From: Escherichia ruysiae
GTDB taxonomy: Bacteria; Pseudomonadota; Gammaproteobacteria; Enterobacterales; Enterobacteriaceae
Reading direction: 5' to 3' (one strand)
DNA length: 64,000 nt
Assembly (NCBI RefSeq): GCF_902498915.1
Contig: NZ_CABVLQ010000002.1
The notes beneath the pieces were generated by a model. The model was not told where the DNA came from, ran no database searches, and saw only the letters and a program-made list of their open reading frames with translations. Below, in pieces: positions 1 through 7,106 of the stretch. How positions within the stretch are numbered: the stretch's first letter is position 1; the number at the start of each line of letters is the position of its first letter. Position numbers and translations under genes: made by a program.

Positions 1-453
1 GGGGAAGTCTGTGTTCTTCCCCTGCCATCCGATGCGGGGCACCGTCTGTTCCCGTCCGTGCCTTTTCGTGAAGGTGAGCGTCGTCGTCAGAAAACCACGC
101 TGACAGAGCAGAAATACAGCCGCCAGCGGGAACGTGAGGCAGAACGACGGGAACTGGAATACCAGACATGTTTTGCTCAGGCGCAGATTGACCTTGCGTT
201 TCATACTCCCGCCACGGTCGGAAGCTGGTTGTCCCGCTGGTCTGGTGTTGTTGAGGAGCATGATCTGGAAACGATTTTCTGGGGGTGGTGCGGGCGTTTT
301 CCATCACTGTCATCATTTGACCGGTTTTTCTGGCAGGAGGAACCACTCTGGCGGCTGATTTTTGAAGCCGGTGAGGCCGGTCGTGGTGCACCGGTACAGG
401 TACGTGCACTTGAGCAGTGGATGATCCCGAACAAGCTGGAGAACGTAATATGA
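1..453 (+). CDS. psiA: PsiA, 3' part (plasmid SOS inhibition A)
   Basis: The reading frame is open from base 1, so the gene is cut by the window edge; about 150 C-terminal residues are visible. A GTG at 58 is an internal codon, not the start. The basic stretch KYSRQREREAERRE and the segments TVGSWLSRW and FWGWCGRFPSL match what I remember of PsiA of F and ColIb-P9, which sits next to psiB in leading regions. PsiB blunts the SOS response during plasmid entry; the biochemical role of PsiA is less clear. Its stop overlaps the ATG of the next gene, which implies translational coupling. Identification is by remembered sequence and context. Confidence 0.8.
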   Translation, partial: GEVCVLPLPSDAGHRLFPSVPFREGERRRQKTTLTEQKYSRQREREAERRELEYQTCFAQAQIDLAFHTPATVGSWLSRWSGVVEEHDLETIFWGWCGRFPSLSSFDRFFWQEEPLWRLIFEAGEAGRGAPVQVRALEQWMIPNKLENVI

Positions 454-908
454 TGAAATCAGACGAAAAATACCAGGTTCCCGCGTGGATGCGACCTCTG
501 TTGCCGTTGCTCTGCAACACCGGGGGGAACGATCCGGAAGAACTGCTGAATGATACAGAAACCACTGCCAGTGCGAATGTTGTCCGTTATGTACTGATAG
601 TTGCTGTGCGGTCGCAGGTTGATCTGCTGCAGCTTCTGTACAGGAAAGGGCTGTTGCGCACAGAGATACCAGGTGGCTTTTCACCGGAAGAAGCGCAGGC
701 ACTCCTGGATAATCTGGTGCGCAGCCATATCAGCAAGGCGCTGTCGGGCGAGCGAATGGCAGCCCGTGACAGAAATGCCGATCTGGCCTGGATTGGACAG
801 CAACTGGTCGATGCCGCCTGGTTTGTCCGTGCCACACTGGAAGCGCATGGGATGAGCGTCGGAAATGAGAGTCCCCCTGCTCCGCCGGAGACAATGCCGG
901 ACATATAG
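450..908 (+). CDS. Conserved hypothetical protein coupled to psiA
   Basis: This 152-residue protein starts at the ATG at 450, inside the psiA stop codon (ATGA overlap). An upstream in-frame ATG at 417 would overlap psiA further and has no better ribosome site. The product is mostly helical in appearance, with no signal peptide, membrane segment or motif I recognise; the tail is proline-rich. I know no function. Its place directly behind psiA, in the same direction, suggests it belongs to the early-expressed leading-region operon. Confidence 0.75.
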   Translation: MMKSDEKYQVPAWMRPLLPLLCNTGGNDPEELLNDTETTASANVVRYVLIVAVRSQVDLLQLLYRKGLLRTEIPGGFSPEEAQALLDNLVRSHISKALSGERMAARDRNADLAWIGQQLVDAAWFVRATLEAHGMSVGNESPPAPPETMPDI

Positions 909-923
909 ACACGGGAACTGGTG

Positions 924-1046
924 ATGTTGATCAAGCGACTGGCATCATCGCTGAAAGCGGTGAAACCGGACAGTTGTGTGGTGCGTGAAGCGCAGGACTG
1001 GCTGCGCGACAGAAAACTTGTGGATATCACAGATATTCTCCGGTGA
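924..1046 (+). CDS. Possible 40-residue leading-region peptide
   Basis: A short ORF starts at ATG 924 (GTG at 921 is also possible), 15 bases after the preceding stop. It reads MLIKRLASSLKAV and ends in a charged stretch with RDRKLVDI, which looks like coding sequence rather than noise. A purine-rich GGGAA lies 8 bases upstream. No family is recognised. It could be the last gene of the psiA operon or a remnant of a longer gene. Confidence 0.4.
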   Translation: MLIKRLASSLKAVKPDSCVVREAQDWLRDRKLVDITDILR

Positions 1047-1507
1047 ACCAGGCATGTATATTTTACGCAGGGACACGCCGATCATGATCGTTTCATATCA
1101 GGGGTGGTCTGGAGGTCATGCGGCGTGTCCTCTGCACTCGCCGGAATAAGGAAGTCGCCGGCGGCTCCGCTTTTACCCGGCCATGCGGGGCATGGCCTTG
1201 TGGGGTTTCAGCTCTGTGGCCTCAGCGTCGTGTGCGGGCTGTGCCGTGCCTCCATCTTAGCCGGGCTGGCAGGGATGCAAGGGTACGCTTCGCCGCTGCG
1301 GTCACCCGGTCCCTCCTTCCCGTCTGCCGTGATTTTCCGGTCGTTCGTCCGCTCAGGTTTCGCGGCCTCACCCTGCAACTCCCGTCAGCCGTGTGCGTCA
1401 GGCTGCGGCTTCCCTTGCGCCCCTGCATCCCCGCCTTATCGCCCGGCTTTTATGGAGGCACGGCACCGCCCGGTGTCGCAGAACATGTGACTATGGAGGA
1501 TTCGGGA
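1047..1507. promoter_or_regulatory. GC-rich, hairpin-rich leader upstream of ardA
   Basis: This 460-base stretch has open frames on several strands, but they look like chance products of high GC content. It holds several short inverted repeats, including one around the GGCCATGCGGGGCATGGCC stretch near 1180. ardA follows with a good ribosome site. It does not align clearly by eye with the two related leaders further right (2349 and 5228). I infer a long structured 5' leader or single-strand promoter for ardA. Confidence 0.4.
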
Positions 1508-2008
1508 ATGTCTGTTGTTGCACCTGCTGTATACGTTGGAACCTGGCACAAATACAACTGTGGAAGCATCGCCGGACGCTGGTTTGACCTGACCACGTTT
1601 GATGATGAGCGCGACTTTTTCGCCGCCTGCCGTGCTCTTCACCAGGATGAAGCCGATCCTGAACTGATGTTTCAGGATTATGAGGGATTCCCGGGGAATA
1701 TGGCCTCTGAATGCCATATCAACTGGGCCTGGGTTGAAGGCTTCCGCCTGGCACGGGATGAAGGCTGCGAAGAGGCTTATCGTCTCTGGGTGGAGGATAC
1801 CGGTGAGACGGATTTTGACACCTTCCGCGATGCCTGGTGGGGCGAGGCTGACAGTGAGGAGGCTTTTGCGGTTGAGTTCGCCAGTGATACCGGCCTGCTG
1901 GCTGACGTGCCGGAGACGGTGGCGCTCTATTTTGACTATGAGGCGTATGCGCGGGATTTATTCCTGGACTCCTTCACCTTTATTGACGGTCATGTGTTCC
2001 GTCGGTGA
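1508..2008 (+). CDS. ardA: ArdA antirestriction protein
   Basis: The protein is 166 residues from ATG 1508, the size known for ArdA of ColIb-P9; the ribosome site GGAGG lies 12 bases upstream. It is strongly acidic (WVEDTGETDFD, WWGEADSEEAFAVEF), as expected of a DNA mimic. ArdA occupies the DNA-binding groove of type I restriction-modification enzymes, so it protects the plasmid when it arrives unmodified in a new host. The C-terminal segment around VPETVALYFDYEAYARDLF is the conserved part of the family. Longer in-frame starts upstream run through the GC-rich leader and are not supported. Confidence 0.95.
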   Translation: MSVVAPAVYVGTWHKYNCGSIAGRWFDLTTFDDERDFFAACRALHQDEADPELMFQDYEGFPGNMASECHINWAWVEGFRLARDEGCEEAYRLWVEDTGETDFDTFRDAWWGEADSEEAFAVEFASDTGLLADVPETVALYFDYEAYARDLFLDSFTFIDGHVFRR

Positions 2009-2348
2009 TTTACTCCCCCGCTCCGGCGGGGGTATGGCCTGCCAGGCCGCCGGAAAACCCTGGCAGGCTTACGCCTGCCTGAAATGCAGGAGGGCCGCGC
2101 CTGCGGCGCTGCCCTTCCTGCCCGTCATGGTGTGAGGCATTTTTCTGTTATGTCGTTTCTGTTGTTCTGATTTCCGGAGGCGGGGACACCTTCGGCTCCC
2201 GGCTGCCTGGCGGCATCCGGTCGTCAGGCCCGACTCCGACAGGCAGCTGCTGGCGCACCCGCCAGTCTCCGCCGAACCCGCTGGCGCGGTTTCGGGCTGC
2301 CGCTACGGTCCGATGTCTGAAAAACCAGGCTTGCAGCGACCGTTCCGG

Positions 2349-2735
2349 TCGCGCCGCCCCTGTCGCGCCGGAAACGGCGCTCCCTGCACACCTGACGGTG
2401 TGTAAGGCCACTGCGCCTGATGGCGCAGTCAACCCTTCCGCCGCCACCCCTGCGGCCTGTTTCCCGCTGTGGACTTTCCGGGGGCTGGAGTAACCACATC
2501 CCGTTTCAGCAGTCCAGGGGAAGATATACCGTCCACAAAATTTTTAGCCATAAACCCGGCAAAAAATTTTGCGTCCGCCCCCGGACAGCTGCCCCGTGAC
2601 GTGGTGACGGACGCCCCATCGGAAAGGTCCACTGCGGGGAGAAACCCCGAAGAAGTGGACGGCAGAAGGGGCTTTCGCCCCTCCGGGGAGCAACCGGTCG
2701 GCCCGGCGACCTGATTCAGCAGAAGGAGACGTTTT
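2349..2735 (+). promoter_or_regulatory. Leading-region leader repeat, copy A (ssi/Frpo-like)
   Basis: About 385 bases align with 5228-5600. Shared blocks include the stem ACACC-GGTGT, the stem CTGCGCC-GGCGCAG, ACCACATCCCGTTTCAG, GCCCCGTGACGTGGTG and GGAAAGGTCCACTGCGGGG. A hairpin near the end differs in sequence but keeps its pairing (AGGGGC/GCCCCT at 2667-2682; AGGAGC/GCTCCT in copy B). Each copy ends just before a small plus-strand gene. Leading regions of F (Frpo) and ColIb-P9 (ssi) carry folded single strands that act as promoters on incoming DNA, and these copies fit that role. The bases before it (2009-2348) are GC-rich, hold a CCCCCG-CGGGGG hairpin just after ardA, and show no gene. 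Confidence 0.7.
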
Positions 2736-2736
2736 C

Positions 2737-3171
2737 ATGACAGTCAGCAGCACGATTTCCGTTTTTTGCCGCGACGGGGTGTTCCGTACCGTTTACTGCC
2801 ACCTGCACGGGGAGCCGACCTGGAACGGTCGCATCCTGCATACCCACTATGCCACCGGTCAGCAGGCCGAAGCCCTGGTTGAACACGGTGATATCCGTTG
2901 CCTCGGTCCCCGTTGCGACAAACCCGCCGGGCATACGCTTCAGAACCCGGTGGACGGTGTGACGGCTTATTACGGACGTGACAGTGGTTTCCGGATGGAC
3001 AGTGAGGCGCGTGAGTACCGTTCTTTCAGGGAGGCTATTGCCACTGAAAGCACTGAAGAGGTGCGCTTCCATTATGTGTTCATCGACGGCTACTGGAAGG
3101 TGATGTACCGCACGCCGGAAGGCTGGAAGATGAAAGCGCTCGCGCTGGCACTGCGTCGCTGTCCGAAATGA
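2737..3171 (+). CDS. Conserved hypothetical leading-region protein (144 aa)
   Basis: The gene starts at ATG 2737, 9 bases after an AAGGAG ribosome site and directly behind leader copy A. The product has no signal peptide or membrane segment. It contains two cysteines (RCLGPRC) that could be part of a metal or disulfide site, and a YFIDGYW-like segment near the C-terminus. I do not recognise the family. Its place directly downstream of an ssi-like leader suggests early expression in the recipient. Confidence 0.75.
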   Translation: MTVSSTISVFCRDGVFRTVYCHLHGEPTWNGRILHTHYATGQQAEALVEHGDIRCLGPRCDKPAGHTLQNPVDGVTAYYGRDSGFRMDSEAREYRSFREAIATESTEEVRFHYVFIDGYWKVMYRTPEGWKMKALALALRRCPK

Positions 3172-3264
3172 AAAAAAGGCAGGGCGATAAACCCTGCCTC
3201 TCTCCGCCGGCGCTTCCCCGCCAGGAAGTCCGGCATCTCAATCACTATCTATGGAGATTATGCC

Positions 3265-3531
3265 ATGAGACCATCAATTATCTTCGCAACCGCCGAGTAT
3301 GTAAAGCGTCTGCGTGAAGAGTGCCTGCGGGAGAATAAACCCCTGCACCGCCATACCCGCTTCAGACGTCAGGAGCTGGCACAGGATGAGATTAACCCGG
3401 ACGTCCTGGCGATGAGCGGCCATATCGCCAGACGCTGCAGTGAGCAGAAGCGGGTGCGTATCCCCGCTATGAAAGTCAGCGAATGGGGCCACCTGCTCCG
3501 CGCGCTTGAAATTGAGCGGGTCTGCCACTGA
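3265..3531 (+). CDS. Small basic conserved hypothetical protein (88 aa)
   Basis: ATG 3265 follows a TATGGAGATT ribosome site. The protein is rich in arginine and histidine (NKPLHRHTRFRRQ) and predicted soluble. I recognise no motif. It lies 94 bases behind the previous gene in the same direction, so both probably share the transcript from leader copy A. Confidence 0.7.
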   Translation: MRPSIIFATAEYVKRLREECLRENKPLHRHTRFRRQELAQDEINPDVLAMSGHIARRCSEQKRVRIPAMKVSEWGHLLRALEIERVCH

Positions 3532-3595
3532 TTAACCCTTGCCGTCTGCCTGTGCAGGCGGCAGGATACGTTCAGACATCTCACCAGGAGGAACC

Positions 3596-4522
3596 GTGAG
3601 TAAGAAGAAAACCACCACGACGCCCACGCCGCATGATGCCGCGTTCCGGTCGTTCCTGGCGAATCCCGACGTCGCCAGAGATTTTCTGGAACTGCATCTT
3701 CCGGCGGAGTACCGGCAGTTGTGCGACCTGTCCACGCTGAAGCTGGAACCCGCCACCTTTGTTGAGCCGGACCTGCATCAGTACGCCAGCGATATCCTCT
3801 GGAGTGTGAAAACCACCGGGGGTGAAGATGGCTATGTTTATACGCTCATCGAGCACCAGAGCACCGAAAATCTGTACATGCCTTTCCGCATGTTACGTTA
3901 CAGTGTGGCGGCGATGCAGAGACATCTGGAGCAGCACAAAACGTTGCCACTGGTCATTCCGGTGCTGTTCTATCACGGTGAGCGCAGCCCGTACCCGTAC
4001 AGCATGAACTGGCTGGACTGTTTTGAGAATCCGGCGCTTGCGGCTAAAATATACACAAAGCCGTTTCCGCTGGTTGATATCACTGTCGTTGATGACAATG
4101 AAATCATGAACCATCGCCGGATGGCCGCACTGACGCTGCTGATGAAGCATATCCGCCATCGTGACATGATGGAGCTGCTGGACAAACTCCCGCAGGTCAT
4201 GGTGGAAATTTCAGACGAGCAGGTGCGTGTTCTGATTCATTACATCGTTAACGCAGGGGACTCTGTATCACCGGAATTTATGCGGGCGCTGGCTGAGCGT
4301 CTGCCGCAGCATGAGGATAAACTGATGACTATCGCAGAACGTCTTGAGCAAAAAGGTCGCCAGGAAGGCAGGATGGAAGGACGCATGGAAGGACGCATGG
4401 AAGGAGCGCTTGAAAAAGCCCTGGCTATTGCGTGCCAGCTTCAGAAAATGGGGATGACGCCGGAGCAGATTAAGCAGGCTACCGGACTTTCCGATGACGA
4501 ACTGAAGAAAATCACTCACTGA
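3596..4522 (+). CDS. Rpn-family PD-(D/E)XK nuclease (YhgA-like)
   Basis: The GTG at 3596 follows a strong AGGAGG site and gives 308 residues; the longer frame from 3539 has no such site. The N-terminal part has the layout of recombination-promoting nucleases (often annotated transposase 31 / YhgA): PHDAAFRSFLANPDVARDFLELHLP, a later D in SDILWSVK and the EHQS motif near residue 85. The C-terminal part has a degenerate EGRM repeat and a helical bundle. Rpn proteins cut DNA and some act in phage defence. The C-terminal 65 residues can also be made from an internal start (see 4325). Confidence 0.88.
   Translation: MSKKKTTTTPTPHDAAFRSFLANPDVARDFLELHLPAEYRQLCDLSTLKLEPATFVEPDLHQYASDILWSVKTTGGEDGYVYTLIEHQSTENLYMPFRMLRYSVAAMQRHLEQHKTLPLVIPVLFYHGERSPYPYSMNWLDCFENPALAAKIYTKPFPLVDITVVDDNEIMNHRRMAALTLLMKHIRHRDMMELLDKLPQVMVEISDEQVRVLIHYIVNAGDSVSPEFMRALAERLPQHEDKLMTIAERLEQKGRQEGRMEGRMEGRMEGALEKALAIACQLQKMGMTPEQIKQATGLSDDELKKITH
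4325..4522 (+). CDS. Intragenic short Rpn product (candidate antitoxin)
   Basis: An in-frame ATG at codon 244 of the rpn gene has its own ribosome site, GAGG at 4313-4316, 8 bases upstream. It would give a 65-residue protein beginning MTIAERLEQKG that contains only the C-terminal domain. Several E. coli rpn genes are known to encode such short intragenic proteins, which bind and inhibit the full-length nuclease. Here the start and ribosome site are seen in the sequence; inhibition is inferred. Confidence 0.55.
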   Translation: MTIAERLEQKGRQEGRMEGRMEGRMEGALEKALAIACQLQKMGMTPEQIKQATGLSDDELKKITH

Positions 4523-4533
4523 GTAAACATCAC

Positions 4534-4559
4534 AGCCCGGCAAAATGCCGGGCTTTTTT
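4534..4559 (+). terminator. Intrinsic terminator after rpn
   Basis: The stem AGCCCGGCA / TGCCGGGCT with a short A-rich loop is followed by six T residues. It lies 12 bases after the rpn stop and would end that transcript, leaving the next small gene to read-through or its own promoter. Confidence 0.85.
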
Positions 4560-4583
4560 GTCAGCAGGAGCAGAGCAAACAGC

Positions 4584-4742
4584 ATGACGATTGCAGAACG
4601 TCTTATTCAAAAAGGCGCACTTGAAGTGGCGCGGGAAATAGCCTGCCGGCTGCGGGATATGGGCTGGACGCCGGAACGGATTCAGGAGGCAACCGGACTT
4701 TCCGGTGAAGAACTGAAAAAGCTGTTTCCTGATGAGCAGTAG
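4584..4742 (+). CDS. Stand-alone duplicate of the Rpn C-terminal domain (52 aa)
   Basis: ATG 4584 starts MTIAERLIQKG, nearly identical to the intragenic start of the preceding rpn gene. The rest, ending in RIQEATGLSGEELKKLF, parallels QIKQATGLSDDELKKIT. It lacks the EGRM repeats and the nuclease domain. It looks like a separate copy of the short Rpn protein, produced by tandem duplication of the 3' end of rpn. By analogy with known intragenic Rpn inhibitors it may be a dedicated antitoxin. An upstream in-frame ATG at 4545 lies in the terminator and is unlikely. Confidence 0.65.
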   Translation: MTIAERLIQKGALEVAREIACRLRDMGWTPERIQEATGLSGEELKKLFPDEQ

Positions 4743-4772
4743 CCTGGCATTCAGCCAGGCTGTGAATCACGC

Positions 4773-5024
4773 TCACACATCCTCTGCCGTTTCCCCCAGT
4801 TCATTTTCCAGTCGCCTGATGATATCTGCCTTACGCATCCCCTGCATGTGAGGCAGCAGGTCACGGACTGAAAGTGCCTGGGTGGTCCTCCAGACGGTGA
4901 CGTCCACCTGTTCCGCATTTTCCCAGGCGTGCCATGTTCTCTGCGTCACGCCAAATTCTCTGGCCGCTTTTTCGCGTGACCAGAGCATGCTTTTTCGCCA
5001 GATTCGCAGTTCCCAGCCGGTCAT
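4773..5024 (-). CDS. Small helix-turn-helix regulator (83 aa)
   Basis: The protein starts at 5024 behind an AAGGTG ribosome site. It begins with a typical HTH: REKAAREFGVTQRTWHAWE, residues about 18-36, with the helix-turn-helix spacing of XRE/Cro-type regulators. The C-terminal half is short and charged. It is the only minus-strand gene within the rpn/DUF4942 stretch. Two near-identical palindromes lie upstream of its start, at 5040 and 5107, so it probably represses its own promoter and perhaps the divergent transcript. Confidence 0.75.
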   Translation of the reverse strand: MTGWELRIWRKSMLWSREKAAREFGVTQRTWHAWENAEQVDVTVWRTTQALSVRDLLPHMQGMRKADIIRRLENELGETAEDV

Positions 5025-5039
5025 AAAACACCTTTGAAA

Positions 5040-5125
5040 AAGTGAAAAAACTTCACTTTATTTTATCATCACAATTGCCAAATCAGCGCGATAAATAAGT
5101 GTAAAAAAGTGAAGAAATTTCACTT
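5040..5125. promoter_or_regulatory. Twin palindromic operators for the HTH regulator
   Basis: Two 19-base palindromes, AAGTGAAAAAACTTCACTT at 5040-5058 and AAGTGAAGAAATTTCACTT at 5107-5125, have identical AAGTGAA half-sites with 5-base spacers. Their centres are 67 bases apart. The pair lies between the HTH gene (leftward) and leader copy B (rightward). This is a classic layout for binding of a dimeric repressor with possible looping or cooperative binding. Confidence 0.75.
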
Positions 5126-5227
5126 TTTTTGCTTGTAAATGTCGTGCGGTTTTCTCTGTTTTCACCTGTGCGGGAGTGGTGTGCCAGTGACCACCACATG
5201 CCATTGTTGTGCCGTCGTTTTTCTTCA

Positions 5228-5600
5228 GTCGCGCCGTATGCGGCGCTCCCTGCACACCTTACGGTGTGTAAGGCCACTGCGCCTGATGGCGCAGCTGTCT
5301 CTGCCTGTCTGCCGCCGCACTGCGGCCTGTTCTCCGCAGACGGACTTTCCGGGGGTACATACATGACCACATCCCGTTTCAGTCGTCCAGGGGAGAGATG
5401 TACCAGCCACAAAACTTTTTGCCGCAGGCGTCAAAAACTTTTGCGTCTGCCCCCGGACAACTGCCCCGTGACGTGGTGAGCGTCCCCCGTCGGAAAGGTC
5501 CACTGCGGGGAAATCCCCGAAGACCCGGACGGCAGAAGGAGCTTCGCTCCTCCGGGAAATGACCTGGCTGTCCCGGCAGTCGTGACGATGAGGAGACAAT
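5228..5600 (+). promoter_or_regulatory. Leading-region leader repeat, copy B (ssi/Frpo-like)
   Basis: This is the second copy of the leader described at 2349. It keeps the ACACC-GGTGT and CTGCGCC-GGCGCAG stems, the GGACTTTCCGGGGG block, and the final hairpin as AGGAGC/GCTCCT at 5537-5551, which covaries with copy A. It ends at the start of the DUF4942-type gene. The minus strand, inferred to be the transferred strand, would be its folded template. Confidence 0.7.
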
Positions 5601-5603
5601 GTG

Positions 5604-6452
5604 ATGAATCAGACTTTACCCACTGCTGACCTGAATACTGCCGGCACGACAGATGTTATTCCGTCTGTGGCTATCGACCGCATCATCGCGCAGCGTAACG
5701 AAGGTATTGCACTGTTCATGCAGGCGATGGAATGCCTGGCGACAGCGCGCAAGATTCTGCTCGATGCGTCAGGTGATATTTTTCTTTACGGGTTTGAAGA
5801 CTGCGTGACTGATTCCGTTCGTCGCATAGATAAACCGGAAGAAGCGAAAAGGAATATCACCCGTCTTGCCGACCGGAAAATCTGGGACCGCCTGATGACA
5901 GATACGGGCATGTACACCTTCATGAGTTCATGCCAGCGTGATGAGTGGAACAGCCAGCTGATGAGCGACACCTGTCCTGAAATCACCCTGGACAATGTAC
6001 TGGCAACATTCCGCCATCTGAATGCCTGCAAGATGCAGACATTTGAACAGGGACTGATTGATGTCTACCGGAAATTGTCATGGGATTACAGAACCAATAA
6101 TCCCTGCCGTCTGGGTAAGAAAATCATTATTGAAAACCTGCTGTACCGCTGGAGTAACGGGCGTGTGACGCTGGACTGCAGCGGACGGGAGGCACTGGAT
6201 GACCTGGTACGTCCGTTTTATCTGCTGGAGGGGCGCAACGTTCCTGACTTCAGGAACAGTATCGGGGCGCAGTATGGTGAATTTCTCGGGAACGGCGACA
6301 ATGTCGGTAAGCTGTTAGAAGGGGAATATTTTACGGTGCGTGGCTACCAGAAAGGGACCGTACACATTGTCTTTAAGCGTTCTGACCTTGTTGAAAAACT
6401 GAATGATATTATTGCACGGCATTATCCAGGTGCATTGCCGCCACGAGTCTGA
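5604..6452 (+). CDS. DUF4942-type protein (282 aa)
   Basis: ATG 5604 lies 7 bases after a GAGGAGA ribosome site; a GTG at 5601 is in frame but less well placed. The overall sequence, with an N-terminal helical part and a C-terminal half including YFTVRGYQKGTVHIVFKR, is what I associate with DUF4942 proteins found on I-complex and related plasmids. Some members of the family carry methyltransferase-like motifs, but I see no clear one here. Function is unknown. It is expressed from leader copy B, so early expression in the recipient is likely. Confidence 0.75.
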   Translation: MNQTLPTADLNTAGTTDVIPSVAIDRIIAQRNEGIALFMQAMECLATARKILLDASGDIFLYGFEDCVTDSVRRIDKPEEAKRNITRLADRKIWDRLMTDTGMYTFMSSCQRDEWNSQLMSDTCPEITLDNVLATFRHLNACKMQTFEQGLIDVYRKLSWDYRTNNPCRLGKKIIIENLLYRWSNGRVTLDCSGREALDDLVRPFYLLEGRNVPDFRNSIGAQYGEFLGNGDNVGKLLEGEYFTVRGYQKGTVHIVFKRSDLVEKLNDIIARHYPGALPPRV

Positions 6453-6460
6453 TTAAACAG

Positions 6461-6492
6461 AAAAGCCCTGGTATTTATGCCGGGGCTTTTTT
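6461..6492 (+). terminator. Terminator after the DUF4942-type gene
   Basis: The imperfect stem AAAGCCCTGG / CCGGGGCTTT is followed by a run of T. It starts 9 bases behind the stop codon at 6452 and separates this rightward unit from the leftward gene beyond. Confidence 0.75.
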
Positions 6493-6537
6493 TTCTGTAA
6501 TCATCATAATATCAGAACATGATGTGACATTGTCACA

Positions 6538-6873
6538 TCAATTGTTGTTCATATCGATGCCATCTTTCCTGGCTGAATCTGTCTTTTTAGATGCTGTTTT
6601 AGAGGAAGAACGGCGGGATGGCTTTTTCGATTCTGCTTCCCGAATAATGTCACGAAGTGCCTTCTCTCCTACTTCATACCCTGCATTTTTGAGCGTGTCA
6701 CGAACATCTGCCAGTGTATAACCCTTTGTCCTTACCAGAACAATAATGTCATCACGAATGGCATCAAGAAAATCACGCAATGTTTTCCGTTGAGCGGTGA
6801 GATCTGGCAATTCCGATAAAGCAGCTTTTGCCAGCTGGATGTCATCATCTGAGTAAAATTTTTTAGAAGCCAT
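6538..6873 (-). CDS. oriT-adjacent small basic protein (MobC-like annotation in relatives)
   Basis: The start is taken at 6873 (MASKKFYSDDD, 111 residues); a start two codons earlier is also open. The protein is helical, with a lysine/serine-rich basic tail (SKKPSRRSSSKTASKK) that could touch DNA or RNA. Proteins like this are often named MobC in I-complex plasmids, but I see no direct evidence of a mobilisation role. It is transcribed away from oriT, opposite to the leading-region genes. A role in DNA processing at oriT is only a suggestion from position. Confidence 0.7.
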   Translation of the reverse strand: MASKKFYSDDDIQLAKAALSELPDLTAQRKTLRDFLDAIRDDIIVLVRTKGYTLADVRDTLKNAGYEVGEKALRDIIREAESKKPSRRSSSKTASKKTDSARKDGIDMNNN

Positions 6874-6931
6874 TGGCACTTTCTCTCCGTTTCATGTTGA
6901 AGTCTGATTTTATCATCAAAAACTGACTCCT

Positions 6932-6998
6932 GGCAGGGCTGCGCCCTGCCTCTGCCGTCTGCATAAGACTATGATGCACAAAAATAACAGGCTATAAT
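6932..6998 (+). promoter_or_regulatory. nikAB promoter region with hairpins
   Basis: A GGCAGGG/CCCTGCC inverted repeat sits at 6932-6950. A perfect -10 box TATAAT at 6993-6998 lies inside AGGC-TATAATG-GCCT. No convincing -35 box is spaced 17 bases upstream, so activation or repression by a DNA-binding protein such as NikA is plausible. Confidence 0.45.
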
Positions 6999-7010
6999 GG
7001 CCTGAAAAAC

Positions 7011-7062
7011 GGGACAGGATGTGTAATTGTAATACCGTCACACGCGACGCTATTACAATTAC
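7011..7062. other. oriT: Origin of transfer (oriT) of R64 type
   Basis: The minus strand reads CATCCTG/TCCC across 7021-7011. That fits the P-type nick consensus and places nic between 7015 and 7014. Beside it are two 17-base arms, GTAATTGTAATACCGTC (7023-7039) and the inverse GACGCTATTACAATTAC (7046-7062), with one mismatch. This is the repeat bound by NikA in R64. With this nick the 5' end moves left, so the psiA/ardA side enters the recipient first. Position next to nikA supports the call. Confidence 0.9.
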
Positions 7063-7106
7063 CATCTGGTCAGGGCTTCGCCCCGACACCCCGTAAGGAG
7101 CCTGAA

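Noticed and set aside
1104..1507. Long plus-strand frames upstream of ardA
   Set aside because: They arise from GC-rich sequence without good starts; the ardA start with GGAGG and the known 166-residue length is preferred.
1152..3510. Other GCTCCGC matches as further copies of the leader element core
   Set aside because: At 1152 and 3493 only a few core bases match; the surrounding 118 bases do not align and the strand is wrong for a leader.
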